Shown one piece after another: positions 53,529 through 62,455 of a DNA stretch of 64,000 nucleotides. The notes beneath the pieces are model-generated. The model was not told the origin of the DNA and did no database searches. It saw only the letters and a list, made by a program, of their open reading frames with translations. Positions within the stretch are counted from its first letter, which is position 1. Every line of letters begins with the position of its first letter. The translations under genes were made by a program, and so were the position numbers. This DNA comes from Clostridium punense (GTDB lineage Bacteria > Bacillota > Clostridia > Clostridiales > Clostridiaceae), in the NCBI RefSeq assembly GCF_017874425.1, contig NZ_JAGGLL010000003.1:124001-188000 (forward strand), written 5' to 3'.

Positions 53529-54644
53529 ATGATATTTTTCAGAAAGCTGAAACCTAAGAGTAAGAACAGTAAGTTTCTTTTAGCCATTATATGTTCTTTA
53601 TTAATTATCATGGGAAGGTCTTTTGAAGTACTTGCCATTGATGAAGCTACAAAAGAAGAAGTAACAAAAGCAGTAAATGAAATTTTTCAAAAAAGAAATA
53701 AAGCCATTTTAAAAGGTGATGCTGAAATCATTGATTCAATATATGACACTAAGTCAAAGTATGGAACTTGGGCAATGGAGCACGAAAAAAAGAAAATGAA
53801 GTACTTACATAATTGGGAAGGGAAGCAGGGAGTAAAATTTGTTGATATTATACCCAATACAGTAATAAGGTATATTAAAGGTTCAGAAGGAAAATATTCA
53901 GTAAATCTACTATGTTCAACTGAATATAAATATAGCTATGATAATCAGCCAGATATTATAAATAGCTCACGAATTGGAACTTATCATATACTAAATTTGA
54001 ATAATACCTCTGGTGAATGGATCATCACAAAGGAGTGGTATACAGACCCTTTTGCTGATTCCTTAGACCTTGATAACATTAAAACTGACTCTTTTAAAGA
54101 ATTTATCCTAAGCCAAAGCACGAGAGACCTGTCTACAATTAAAGAAAGAAGATTGAAAGCTGTAGAGTATGCACAAAAGTATTGTGGGGCTGCTTCAGAA
54201 GAACAATATGGTTATAAATATAATAAATCCTATAGAGACTACAACCCCCAAGGAGGAGATTGTGCGAATTTTGCTTCTCAAATTTTATTTGAAGGTGGCA
54301 AATTTAGAAAAAATGGTGCTTGGAATTATGATAAAAGTGGGGCAACAAGAGCATGGTTAAACGCTGATGGTTTTAAAAGTTATATGGTAAATAGCGGCAG
54401 GGCATCTGTTATTGCCTATGGAAGTTATGACAAAGTATTTAAAGCGTCTTACAAACTTCTTCCTGGAGATTTTGTTGCCTATGAGAAAAAAGGAGATATA
54501 ACTCATATTTCTGTAGTAACTGGTGCTGACTCCAACGGATATTCCTTAGTGAGCTGCCATAATACAGATAGATATAATGTTCCTTGGGATTTAGGGTGGA
54601 GCGATAAAAAGATTAAGTTTTGGCTTGTAAGAGTCCACTTTTAA
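53529..54644 (+). CDS. Secreted amidase-domain (Amidase_6) protein
   Basis: A 371-residue protein with a long basic signal peptide (cleavage near residue 36). Residues about 40-195 form an alpha/beta region of unknown type. The C-terminal domain (about 205-371) is of the Amidase_6 type: NPQGGDCANFASQIL with the likely catalytic Cys245, DITHISVVTG with His326, and SCHNTDRYNVPW. This is an NlpC/CHAP-like papain fold probably cleaving peptide or amide bonds in cell wall. A small Cys-rich gene follows 46 bases later. Confidence 0.85.
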   Translation: MIFFRKLKPKSKNSKFLLAIICSLLIIMGRSFEVLAIDEATKEEVTKAVNEIFQKRNKAILKGDAEIIDSIYDTKSKYGTWAMEHEKKKMKYLHNWEGKQGVKFVDIIPNTVIRYIKGSEGKYSVNLLCSTEYKYSYDNQPDIINSSRIGTYHILNLNNTSGEWIITKEWYTDPFADSLDLDNIKTDSFKEFILSQSTRDLSTIKERRLKAVEYAQKYCGAASEEQYGYKYNKSYRDYNPQGGDCANFASQILFEGGKFRKNGAWNYDKSGATRAWLNADGFKSYMVNSGRASVIAYGSYDKVFKASYKLLPGDFVAYEKKGDITHISVVTGADSNGYSLVSCHNTDRYNVPWDLGWSDKKIKFWLVRVHF

Positions 54645-54690
54645 AATTGATCTAAGTAAACTATTTACTTATAATTTAGGAGGTTTTATT

Positions 54691-54888
54691 ATGAAGAATT
54701 CTGCTAGTAAAGACCAAATGATGATGGTTGCTGTAAATTGTTCTGGTTATGATCCTACCAGTAACAATATTGTTAGTTCAATCGGTGCAGATACATGCAA
54801 AAGCTGTGATAATTGCCACCATTGGGAAAATCATAAGTGCAATATTAACTTATTTGATCCAGTATTAACTAGTATTGACCAAGTGTAA
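54691..54888 (+). CDS. Small Cys-rich protein
   Basis: A 65-residue protein behind AGGAGG. The C-terminal half has CKSCDNCHHWENHKCNINLF, a compact Cys4/His2 cluster that could bind Zn2+ or an Fe-S cluster. The N-terminal half is Met/Ser/Asn-rich. Similar small proteins occur in clostridia, but no name or function is known to me. A terminator follows at once. Confidence 0.72.
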   Translation: MKNSASKDQMMMVAVNCSGYDPTSNNIVSSIGADTCKSCDNCHHWENHKCNINLFDPVLTSIDQV

Positions 54889-54898
54889 CTTCAAATGT

Positions 54899-54945
54899 AA
54901 AAAACCTTCTTCATAGAATTAATTTGTGAAGAAGGTTTTATTTTG
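54899..54945 (+). terminator. Intrinsic terminator
   Basis: AAAACCTTCTTCA (54901-54913) pairs with TGAAGAAGGTTTT (54927-54939), followed by ATTTT. Confidence 0.82.
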
Positions 54946-55036
54946 AGCTGTATCTTAAAATTATCACATAGACTATTAAGTTTATTAATGAAACTACGAG
55001 TATGAGCACTAAATAGTTTGGGTGAAAAATTTAACC

Positions 55037-55147
55037 CTACATTGAATGTTTTGATATTATTAAATAAATGTAGCTAGTAATCATAGTTATTAATATCAGT
55101 CCAATATCTACTATAATCTTTTTATATAGCTTCTTCATTATCATCAT
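55037..55147 (-). CDS. 36-residue putative membrane peptide
   Basis: On the minus strand AAGGAG precedes a cluster of ATG codons (MMIM start; the second or later ATG may be used). The peptide has a basic N-terminus (KKLYKK) and one hydrophobic helix (IIVDIGLILITMITSYIYLII). It may be a real small membrane protein or the truncated N-terminus of a larger one such as a DUF4405-like protein. The rest of the 54946-55247 gap shows nothing. Confidence 0.4.
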   Translation of the reverse strand: MMIMKKLYKKIIVDIGLILITMITSYIYLIISKHSM

Positions 55148-55247
55148 CTATCTCCTTGATGCTAATAGCTTTAATATATAATATGAAATACATTATATAT
55201 TGGCATAATGTAAATATAAGAAACTATAGTACTTTGAATTTATAACT

Positions 55248-56087
55248 TTAATAGTGGCAAACTTGCTTTATGTCATAGCCTAATTTCTTAAACTCACTAT
55301 TAAGAAATTCTACTTTCTTAACTTTAATCTTAATTACGCTTAATAAGTTACTCATAGTCCACTTATTAACATTTTTCTGCTTCAATACTTCCTGATAAAC
55401 CTCGCTTTTAGGCGATATAATATAAGCTACTCCTGATATTTGCATACCCCTTAAAGTATTAAAGTTTGTATAATCATCATATATAGATAGAGATATTTTA
55501 TTACTTTGAAGATTGTTAAAGAATTCAATTCCCTCCTCAGAGTAGATGTAAATATATTCATCCTTATATATATACTCAATAGGAGTGGAAGGGTTGCTAT
55601 CTTTGCTTGAGGTACAAATACTTGCTACTGACCTTCTACTTATAAAGTCTTCAATAAACCTTTTAAGTGATTGTTCATCTAACTGTGAATTATATTTTTC
55701 TATCCTGGTTTTAATTTCTAATCCATACTTGCAGACTTCACTTATTTTTTTATTAATATATCTATAATCTACCAGATTGTGATTAATTACTTTTTCTATT
55801 GTGGATTTAATCCATGTATAATCATTCAAATTATTATCGAAGGTAAAGAGAAATAGCTTTTTTTTCTTAAATTTATCTTTGTAATAATTTAACATATTTA
55901 AAAAATCTAAATTCTTTTGTTCATAACTCATATCCAAATATATTAACATAATATTGTAGTTTTCATAGCTCTCACTAAAATCTCTTGTTGATATGCATTC
56001 GCATCTTTCAAAAATAAATGAGAGCTTCTCGATATATTCTAAAGTATTTTCTTCTGCATTATTATACAGAATTAATAATTTATCCAT
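55248..56087 (-). CDS. Flavodoxin-like / PNPOx-like fusion protein
   Basis: A 279-residue protein; the ATG at 56087 has GAGGAG, while a longer in-frame start at 56186 has none. Residues about 1-140 look like a degenerate flavodoxin-type alpha/beta domain (KLLILYNNAEENTLEYIEKL, IMLIYLDMSYEQ, KLFLFTFDNN) without a clear FMN phosphate loop. Residues about 150-260 match the FMN-binding split-barrel (pyridoxamine phosphate oxidase-like) fold: FIEDFISRRSVASICTSS, PIEYIYKDEYIYIYSEEG, MQISGVAYII. It probably binds a flavin and handles a redox substrate; identity unknown. Confidence 0.65.
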   Translation of the reverse strand: MDKLLILYNNAEENTLEYIEKLSFIFERCECISTRDFSESYENYNIMLIYLDMSYEQKNLDFLNMLNYYKDKFKKKKLFLFTFDNNLNDYTWIKSTIEKVINHNLVDYRYINKKISEVCKYGLEIKTRIEKYNSQLDEQSLKRFIEDFISRRSVASICTSSKDSNPSTPIEYIYKDEYIYIYSEEGIEFFNNLQSNKISLSIYDDYTNFNTLRGMQISGVAYIISPKSEVYQEVLKQKNVNKWTMSNLLSVIKIKVKKVEFLNSEFKKLGYDIKQVCHY

Positions 56088-56369
56088 GATACATCTCCTC
56101 ACTTCTACTATTCTTATTAGAAAATAACATAAATTACCAATGTGTGCATTAATAAATTTAATACTGATTACTACACTTTCAAACACATATCACCATAGCT
56201 TGTACATTAAATTTAAAAATTTTACTAAAAAATCATAAAAGTACTAGGTTTTTGTCAATTATCACAGAATTATTTTTCTAGATATATTCAAGTTAAATGG
56301 TAAAATTTAGATATAATATACTTTCTACTGTTTTTAGTAACACTTTATTTAAGCAAGGAGTGCAAAGCT

Positions 56370-56858
56370 ATGATAACATGTGCTATTTTAACAATTAGTG
56401 ATAAAGGGGCTTCAGGTGAAAGAAAGGATTTAACAGGTTTTGCTGTTAAACAAGCTCTACCTATGAAGGATTATATCGTTGAATACTATAAGATAATTCC
56501 TGATGAAATAGATTTAATTGAAAAGGAACTTATATATCTATGTGATGAGGCTAAAGTAAATCTAATACTGACTAATGGTGGGACAGGTTTTTCTAAAAGA
56601 GATGTAACTCCAGAAGCAACTGATAGAGTAATAACTAAAAAGGTTCCAGGAATTACAGAAGCCATGAGAGCAAAATCATTAGTGATAACTCCTAAAGCAA
56701 TGTTATCTAGAGCAACCTCAGGTATAAGAAATAATACTTTAATAATTAATTTACCAGGCAGTCCCAAAGGTGCAGTTGAAAATTTAGAGGCTATAATTCC
56801 GGCTTTAAAGCATGGCATAGAAATTTTAATTGGCAATGCCTTTGAATGTGCTACCTAG
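56370..56858 (+). CDS. mogA: MogA/MoaB-family molybdopterin adenylyltransferase
   Basis: A 162-residue protein behind AAGGAG. LTISDKGASGERKDLTG and LTNGGTGFSKRDVTPEAT are the substrate-binding motifs of the MogA/MoaB fold, and INLPGSPKGAVENL closes it. It adenylates molybdopterin before metal insertion. It opens an operon with moaA, moaC and a MOSC gene (gaps of 15, 4 and 4 bases). A TATAAT box lies at 56312-56317. Confidence 0.9.
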   Translation: MITCAILTISDKGASGERKDLTGFAVKQALPMKDYIVEYYKIIPDEIDLIEKELIYLCDEAKVNLILTNGGTGFSKRDVTPEATDRVITKKVPGITEAMRAKSLVITPKAMLSRATSGIRNNTLIINLPGSPKGAVENLEAIIPALKHGIEILIGNAFECAT

Positions 56859-56873
56859 AGGAGGAGAATTGCA

Positions 56874-57827
56874 ATGTTAGATAAATTAGGAAGAAATATA
56901 AACTATATTAGAGTATCTTTAACAGAAAAATGTAATTTGCGATGTATTTATTGTATGCCGAGAGATATGTGTGTTGAGGATAATAAAGATTATTTAGAAA
57001 ATGAAGATATCAATAAAGTGTTAAAAGCTGCCTCTATACTAGGTGTTAAGAAAGTTAGGTTTACAGGTGGAGAGCCACTAATAGTAAAGGATATAGAAAA
57101 AATAATATCTGAAACTTCAACACTTGCTAATATAGATGATATAGCTATAACCACTAATGGTATGCTTTTGGCAGACATGGCTAAATCTTTAAAGAGGAGT
57201 GGATTGAAAAGAGTTAATGTGAGTTTAGATACGCTTAATAAGGACAAGTTTAAATTTATAACTCAACGGGGTAGTTTAGACAGGGTTGAGAATGCAATTA
57301 ATCAATGTTTGTCCTTAAATCTAGAGCTGAAAATAAATACAGTTCTAATAAATGGAATAAATGATGATGAGGTTGAGGATTTAATTAAACTTACAAAAAA
57401 TTTGCCTATAACCTTAAGATTTATAGAGCTTATGCCCATAGGTGAGGGAGAAAAGTTTTACAAAAATGGGTTAATAACTTCGGCGGAAATTATTAAAAGG
57501 TATGGTGAATTAAAGCCAATAAATTCATTAGATAAAGGGGTAGCACAACTTTATAAACTACCAAACTCAATAGGAAAGGTAGGTTTCATCAGTCCTATAA
57601 GCTGTAAGTTTTGTCATAACTGTAATAGAGTAAGGCTTTCATGCAAAGGGTTAATTAAGCCGTGTTTGCATTCAAAGGATGAGATAGACTTAAAGCCCTA
57701 TCTAAATAATGATTTAGGTCTTGTATCAGTATTAAGAGATAGTATATATAATAAGCCAAAGGAGCATACCCTGGTATCTGATGCAGAAAGTATGAGTAAA
57801 AAATTAATGTATCAAATAGGAGGATAA
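56874..57827 (+). CDS. moaA: GTP 3',8-cyclase MoaA
   Basis: A 317-residue radical SAM enzyme that rearranges GTP into 3',8-cyclo-GTP in the first step of molybdopterin synthesis. The N-terminal SAM cluster motif is CNLRCIYC (Cys20, Cys24, Cys27), and the C-terminal substrate cluster motif is [21 protein letters not shown] and TTNGMLL are present. The conserved C-terminal GG is intact (ending in QIGG). Confidence 0.96.
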   Translation: MLDKLGRNINYIRVSLTEKCNLRCIYCMPRDMCVEDNKDYLENEDINKVLKAASILGVKKVRFTGGEPLIVKDIEKIISETSTLANIDDIAITTNGMLLADMAKSLKRSGLKRVNVSLDTLNKDKFKFITQRGSLDRVENAINQCLSLNLELKINTVLINGINDDEVEDLIKLTKNLPITLRFIELMPIGEGEKFYKNGLITSAEIIKRYGELKPINSLDKGVAQLYKLPNSIGKVGFISPISCKFCHNCNRVRLSCKGLIKPCLHSKDEIDLKPYLNNDLGLVSVLRDSIYNKPKEHTLVSDAESMSKKLMYQIGG

Positions 57828-57831
57828 TTAT

Positions 57832-58305
57832 ATGGAGCTCACACATATAAATATAGATGGAAGAGCAAAGATGGTTAATATAGAAGGAAAGGAAATAACT
57901 GTAAGAACAGCTGTGGCTTACTCTGAAGTGAATATGAATTCCGGTACCTTAGAAAAGATACATGAAGGATTAATTGGAAAGGGTGATGTGTTAGCTGTGG
58001 CTCAAGTGGCTGGAATTATGGCTTGTAAGAATACTTCATCCATTATACCTATGTGCCATCCTTTGGTGATTACTGGATGTGATATTTCTTTTGAATTGGA
58101 TTTTTTGAGATCTAAAATTAGTATAAAAGCCATTGTAACTACTGAAGGGAAAACAGGAGTAGAAATGGAAGCATTAACTGCAGTAACTGCAGCTTCTTTA
58201 ACGATATATGACATGTGCAAAGCAATTGATAAAGAAATTACAATCAACAATATAATGCTTTTAAGTAAAACTGGTGGCAAGTCAGGAGTTTTTGAAAGGA
58301 GTTAA
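57832..58305 (+). CDS. moaC: Cyclic pyranopterin monophosphate synthase MoaC
   Basis: A 157-residue protein that converts 3',8-cyclo-GTP to cyclic pyranopterin monophosphate. Conserved [46 protein letters not shown] and KTGGKSG cover the active site at the hexamer interface. It starts four bases after the moaA stop. Confidence 0.96.
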   Translation: MELTHINIDGRAKMVNIEGKEITVRTAVAYSEVNMNSGTLEKIHEGLIGKGDVLAVAQVAGIMACKNTSSIIPMCHPLVITGCDISFELDFLRSKISIKAIVTTEGKTGVEMEALTAVTAASLTIYDMCKAIDKEITINNIMLLSKTGGKSGVFERS

Positions 58306-58309
58306 GATT

Positions 58310-58747
58310 ATGGGTAGGGTTTTGTCAGTAAATATCAGCGAAAAGAAAGGTACTATTAAGACAGCAATTAGTGAAGGTAATTTTTTAGAAAGTTATGGTC
58401 TTATTAATGATGCTCATAGTGGTTCTTGGCATCGACAGGTATCTCTTTTGGCTATAGAAAGTATAAATAAAATGAAACAAATTAGTTTGTCTTCAAACAA
58501 TTCAACATTTGGTTTGTTTGCAGAAAATTTAACAACAGAAGGTATAGTACTTTATGAGTTGCCTATTGGAACAAAACTTACTATAGGTGAAACCATTATG
58601 GAAGTTACCCAAATAGGTAAAGAGTGCCATCAAGGTTGTGAAATAAAAAATCTCATTGGAAGTTGTATAATGCCTCATGAAGGAATTTTTGCAAAAGTTA
58701 TAAAAGGAGGATATATTAAACCAGGAGATAATATCAAAATAATTTAA
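58310..58747 (+). CDS. MOSC-domain protein
   Basis: A 145-residue protein; the ATG at 58310 has AAAGGAG, four bases after the moaC stop (an upstream in-frame ATG at 58274 would overlap moaC). It is a short MOSC domain: HSGSWHRQVSLLAIESI, FGLFAENLTTEGI, and a conserved Cys in KECHQGCEI. MOSC proteins handle molybdenum cofactor or sulfur carried on Cys. Its position in the Moco operon suggests cofactor sulfuration or transfer. moaD, moaE and moeA are not in the window. Confidence 0.9.
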   Translation: MGRVLSVNISEKKGTIKTAISEGNFLESYGLINDAHSGSWHRQVSLLAIESINKMKQISLSSNNSTFGLFAENLTTEGIVLYELPIGTKLTIGETIMEVTQIGKECHQGCEIKNLIGSCIMPHEGIFAKVIKGGYIKPGDNIKII

Positions 58748-58760
58748 GTTTTAAATATTA

Positions 58761-58808
58761 TAGCCATAGGAAACAGGTATCTAGATTTTCTGTCTTCTAT
58801 GGCTTTAA
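58761..58808 (+). terminator. Intrinsic terminator of the Moco operon
   Basis: AGCCATAG (58762-58769) pairs with CTATGGCT (58797-58804), with inner ACAG/CTGT, then TTAAT. Confidence 0.62.
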
Positions 58809-59034
58809 TAATATTTAAAGCTTATATGTATAAGGAAAACGTAGATTATTCTTTTAGCAATTACTTTTCCCCTTGAATAAGATTAGTGAAGCCTTAATGA
58901 AGGAAATTTTTCAAATATTTACTAGTAGTTAATATTTTTATTTGCTATAATAAGATTATAAATATTATTAATCTTTATAATCCTAAATCATATATAAATA
59001 TTATTATGAAGATTAAAATTGTGGGGTGATGAAT

Positions 59035-59460
59035 GTGGGATTAAACTGGATATGGTTTGCACTGGTGTTGTTTGTTCTATTAGTAGACTTTTTAACAAGC
59101 AACTTTACTTATTCATGGTTAGCATTAGGATTTATACCTGCCTTTTTCCTAGGATTTTACGTAGGCTTTGAAATCCAAGTGGTTGTTGCTTTGGTTATTG
59201 GTGTTATATCATTATTTTATGGGCTTAAGGTTTCAAAGAAATACATCAAAACCAATATTATCCAAGAAAAGTTATTACTTGGTAAGTATGAGGGGCAAGA
59301 ATTTGTAGCACCAGAAACAATAGAAAAAGAAACCAGAATCAAAATAAATGAAGTTTTTTGGGCTGTGAAAAACATAGGAGAAACAATTAATAAGGGTGAT
59401 TCCTTTAAAGTATTAGAAGTGAAAGACAATAAATTAATAGTTAAAAAGGGAGATGTTTAA
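59035..59460 (+). CDS. NfeD-family membrane protein
   Basis: About 141 residues. The GTG at 59035 is best spaced from GGGGTGAT; in-frame GTG and ATG at 59026 and 59029 lie too close. Two to three hydrophobic helices (about 5-65) precede a C-terminal OB-fold domain (GKYEGQEFVAPETIEKETRI to FKVLEVKDNKLIVKKG). NfeD proteins pair with SPFH/flotillin-type proteins and may organise membrane complexes. The SPFH gene overlaps or directly follows here. Confidence 0.88.
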   Translation: MGLNWIWFALVLFVLLVDFLTSNFTYSWLALGFIPAFFLGFYVGFEIQVVVALVIGVISLFYGLKVSKKYIKTNIIQEKLLLGKYEGQEFVAPETIEKETRIKINEVFWAVKNIGETINKGDSFKVLEVKDNKLIVKKGDV

Positions 59461-59461
59461 T

Positions 59462-60400
59462 ATGCCATTTGTTGGATTATTAGTAGTATTAGCACTTGTA
59501 TTAGTACTAATCATTGCTTCTGTGAAGGTTGTCAATACAGGTTATGTTTATGTTTTAGAAAGATTTGGTCAATTTTATAAAGTTTTAGAGCCAGGTTGGC
59601 ATCTAACAATTCCATTTGCTGACTTTGTTAGAAAAAGAGTATCAATGAAACAACAAATACTTGATATACCACCGCAAAATGTTATTACTAAAGATAACGT
59701 TAAAATATCAGTTGACAATGTTATCTTTTATCAGGTTTTAAGTGCAAAGGATGCAGTATATAACATTGAAAACTATGTTTCAGGTATAATGTATTCTACA
59801 GTTACTAATATGAGAAATATATTAGGGGATATGAGCTTAGATGAAGTTTTAGCTGGAAGAGATAGAATAAACTCAAAGCTTTTAGAAATTGTGGATAATG
59901 TAACTGATGCTTATGGAATTAAAATCTTATCAGTAGAAATTAAAAATATTGTTCCACCAGCAGAAATTCAAGATGCTATGGAAAAACAAATGAAGGCAGA
60001 AAGAAGCAAAAGAGCAGCAATTCTTAATGCTGAAGGAGAAAGACAAAGTGCTATTGAAAGAGCTGAAGGAGAGAAACAATCAAAAATTCTTCAAGCTGAA
60101 GCTGAAAAAGAGGCTAATATTAGACGTGCAGAAGGACTTAGAGAATCTCAACTTCTTGAAGCAGAAGGTAAAGCAAAAGCTATTGACATAATTGCTCAAG
60201 CTGAAGCTCTCGCTATAGATAAAGTTAACAGAGCTATAATTGAGTCAGGTACAAATGAAGTTGTAGTAGCTTTGAAACAAGTAGAAGCTCTAAAAGAATT
60301 ATCTAAGAATCCAGCAAACAAACTAATCTTACCAGTTGATACACTTTCATCACTAGGAAGTATATCTGCAATAGCAGAAACATTAAAAATGAATAAATAA
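59462..60400 (+). CDS. SPFH/Band 7-family membrane protein (QmcA-like)
   Basis: A 312-residue protein. The ATG at 59462 is preceded by GGGAG; an ATG three codons earlier overlaps the nfeD-type stop. It has an N-terminal membrane anchor (LLVVLALVLVLIIASVKVV), an SPFH domain (about 25-190; QILDIPPQNVITKDNVKIS) and an alanine/glutamate-rich coiled coil (about 185-250) with AEGE/AEAE repeats. It is of the QmcA/stomatin type. It forms membrane microdomain oligomers, probably with the NfeD partner. A strong terminator follows. Confidence 0.9.
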   Translation: MPFVGLLVVLALVLVLIIASVKVVNTGYVYVLERFGQFYKVLEPGWHLTIPFADFVRKRVSMKQQILDIPPQNVITKDNVKISVDNVIFYQVLSAKDAVYNIENYVSGIMYSTVTNMRNILGDMSLDEVLAGRDRINSKLLEIVDNVTDAYGIKILSVEIKNIVPPAEIQDAMEKQMKAERSKRAAILNAEGERQSAIERAEGEKQSKILQAEAEKEANIRRAEGLRESQLLEAEGKAKAIDIIAQAEALAIDKVNRAIIESGTNEVVVALKQVEALKELSKNPANKLILPVDTLSSLGSISAIAETLKMNK

Positions 60401-60401
60401 T

Positions 60402-60432
60402 AAAAGGGGACGGCCACGCCGTCTCCTTTTTG
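60402..60432. terminator. Bidirectional intrinsic terminator
   Basis: AAAAGGGGACGGC (60402-60414) pairs with GCCGTCTCCTTTTT, unusually GC-rich for this window. Confidence 0.85.
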
Positions 60433-60479
60433 TTTCATAAGAAGTTATTCTAATAATAATCACACTTAATGGCTTATTT

Positions 60480-61463
60480 TTAATAATTAGTTTTTAACTT
60501 ATTTAATTCTTGGTAACTTATAAACCCTTCAAGTGATTCACAACTTCTTATTGCATTTTGTATAGCCACTTCCATTGCTCTTGTGGCCAAAAAACCTACC
60601 ACATTAACATCTCCTTGAACTTTATTGGTAGCCATGGTGAAGATAGTATCACCATCAAACATTGTATGAGCTGGCTTAATAGTCCTTCCAAAACCGTTAT
60701 GTGCCATAGAGGCCACCTTATTAGCTTCTGCCTTTGTAAAAATTGCATTTGTGGCTATAATACCAATGGTAGTATTGCCATTGAATCTATTTATTTTCTT
60801 ATTATATTCTTTAAGCATAATTTCCTCTGTATTTAAAAACTCAGTTTTATCTTCATTTAATGCTCCAGCTATGATAGAGTTATTATTAGGATCTATGATA
60901 TCTCCCAAAGCATTTACTGCTACAATAGCACCAACTTGCAAATCACCAATTTGAAAAGCAGCTGAGCCTAAACCACCTTTCATAGCATTTTCAGGTCCTA
61001 AGATTTTTCCAACTGTAGCACCTAGCCCAGCACCGATGTTACCTTGAAAATCTTTTGTAGTTACCTCAGAATTAATACATGCCTCATAACCCATGTTTTT
61101 ATCAGGTCTAATTTTATAATTTCCTATAACTAGATCGAAGATTACTGCTCCGCATACAATAGGGACTTTTGTAACGCCAACATCAAAGCCAATATTCTTG
61201 CTTTCTAAATATTCCATGACACCACCAGCTGCGTCAAGTCCAAAAGCACTTCCACCAGATAAAATCACTCCATGAATATTTTGAACCATTTCTGTAGAAT
61301 TTAATAAATCTGTTTCTCTTGTACCAGGGGCACCACCTCTTACAGCAACACCAGCAGTAGCTCCTTTTTCGCATAGCACAACAGTACAACCAGTAATTCC
61401 TTCTTGACTTTGAGCATGACCAACTTTAATACCTGAAATATCTACAAATTGTATTTCTTTCAT
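60480..61463 (-). CDS. P1-family (DmpA-like) aminopeptidase/esterase
   Basis: A 327-residue protein of the P1 peptidase family (L-aminopeptidase/D-esterase). Conserved VGHAQSQEGITGCTVVL, VAVRGGAPGTRETDLL, ILSGGSAFGLDAAGGVM and KGGLGSA are present. FNGNTTIGIIATNA (about 227-240) probably contains the autocleavage site, giving a new N-terminal Thr/Ser nucleophile near residue 231. It should self-process and release N-terminal residues from peptides or hydrolyse amides. AGGTGAG precedes the ATG. Confidence 0.88.
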   Translation of the reverse strand: MKEIQFVDISGIKVGHAQSQEGITGCTVVLCEKGATAGVAVRGGAPGTRETDLLNSTEMVQNIHGVILSGGSAFGLDAAGGVMEYLESKNIGFDVGVTKVPIVCGAVIFDLVIGNYKIRPDKNMGYEACINSEVTTKDFQGNIGAGLGATVGKILGPENAMKGGLGSAAFQIGDLQVGAIVAVNALGDIIDPNNNSIIAGALNEDKTEFLNTEEIMLKEYNKKINRFNGNTTIGIIATNAIFTKAEANKVASMAHNGFGRTIKPAHTMFDGDTIFTMATNKVQGDVNVVGFLATRAMEVAIQNAIRSCESLEGFISYQELNKLKTNY

Positions 61464-61503
61464 TCAACTCACCTCTAATTTTATTATTAACAGAATATAA
61501 TAT

Positions 61504-61540
61504 AAAACTCCTAGTTAAGAAAACGTCTTAACTAGGAGAT
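61504..61540 (-). terminator. Terminator of the ECF S-component gene
   Basis: CTCCTAGTTAAGA (61508-61520) pairs with TCTTAACTAGGAG (61526-61538), with TTTTAT on the minus-strand 3' side. Confidence 0.8.
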
Positions 61541-61549
61541 AAATTTTAA

Positions 61550-62143
61550 TTATTTAAGTATTCGTCTTAAGGCAACAACCACTGGTATAGTAACCAAGGC
61601 AGAAATTATTGCTTCGGCAACTCCGTTAGTTCCAGCTGTAGTTAGAAAAGTTACTCCAACTGCAGTTTTAGATATTTTCATTACTTCAGCAAGTTTGTCA
61701 CCGTAAAGTAAATAAGAGATACCTAAAACACCGAAAGTATTTATGAAGGAACCAATAACTGAAGCTATCCCAATTCGTACATTAGTTATTTTCAATTTAA
61801 CCACTTTGTAGATGTAGTAAGTTCCTACACCTATTAAAATTCTAGGCAAAATAGATATTATTGGGTTCATAAATAAAAAAGAAGTCAAAGTAGGATTAGA
61901 AAATGCCCTAATTAGACTAAAAACACCAAAGATTAGTCCTACGAGCGCGCCTACAACTGGTCCTTCTAATATGGCACCAATAATTACAGGTATGTGCATA
62001 ATTGTGGCACTCATAAAAGGCAGTTGTATAAAGCCTAATGGAGTCATTCCCAAAATCATAGAAATTGCAGATAGCATACCTACAATGGCAAGTTGTCTAG
62101 TACTAAGCTTAGTATTATGAGTTGTTGATACATTACTTTGCAT
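61550..62143 (-). CDS. ECF transporter substrate-binding (S) component
   Basis: A 197-residue membrane protein with six helices. The ATG at 62143 has GGGAGG; a longer frame from 62218 has no site. LAIVGMLSAISMILGMTPLG, MHIPVIIGAILEGPVVGALV and FLFMNPIISILPRILIG are typical of ECF S components that capture vitamins and share an energising module (EcfAA'T) encoded elsewhere. The MHIPVIIGA pattern is close to the group often annotated as pantothenate-like. The vitamin is not fixed. The 80-base leader is structured. Confidence 0.85.
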   Translation of the reverse strand: MQSNVSTTHNTKLSTRQLAIVGMLSAISMILGMTPLGFIQLPFMSATIMHIPVIIGAILEGPVVGALVGLIFGVFSLIRAFSNPTLTSFLFMNPIISILPRILIGVGTYYIYKVVKLKITNVRIGIASVIGSFINTFGVLGISYLLYGDKLAEVMKISKTAVGVTFLTTAGTNGVAEAIISALVTIPVVVALRRILK

Positions 62144-62240
62144 AAAAATCCTCCCATTCTTATTCCCCAAGGGATATAATTCGGGTCTAATTAAGTTATT
62201 AGACGAGTTCAGTTCCAAAAGGATACCGACAATGTTATTT
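62144..62240 (-). promoter_or_regulatory. Structured leader of the ECF S-component gene
   Basis: The minus-strand leader holds a GTCTAAT/ATTAGAC hairpin (62185-62204) flanked by conserved-looking single strands, and a CCC/GGG element close to the GGGAGG ribosome site. It matches no riboswitch class I can name (TPP, FMN, preQ1 and THF motifs were looked for). A vitamin-sensing RNA is possible. Confidence 0.3.
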
Positions 62241-62455
62241 TATCACTTCCTTCCAAAAAATCAATAGAACCTGAATGAAACAGAAAATTTTTACAATATA
62301 AACACAGTTCCAAATTATACTATGCGCATACTAATAAAAATTTACTTATTCTTCTTATTTTATAAATATGAAGAATAATTTATGATATAATAGTTTATAA
62401 GAATGTTATAAAACTATATTTAAATAAATTTAAATTGAATTTTTGTGAGGTTTAT

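Noticed and set aside
56088-56186. Longer start for the flavodoxin-like/PNPOx fusion
   Set aside because: No ribosome site before 56186; GAGGAG precedes the ATG at 56087.
62144-62218. Longer start for the ECF S component
   Set aside because: The extension is polar, covers the structured leader, and lacks a ribosome site; GGGAGG precedes 62143.
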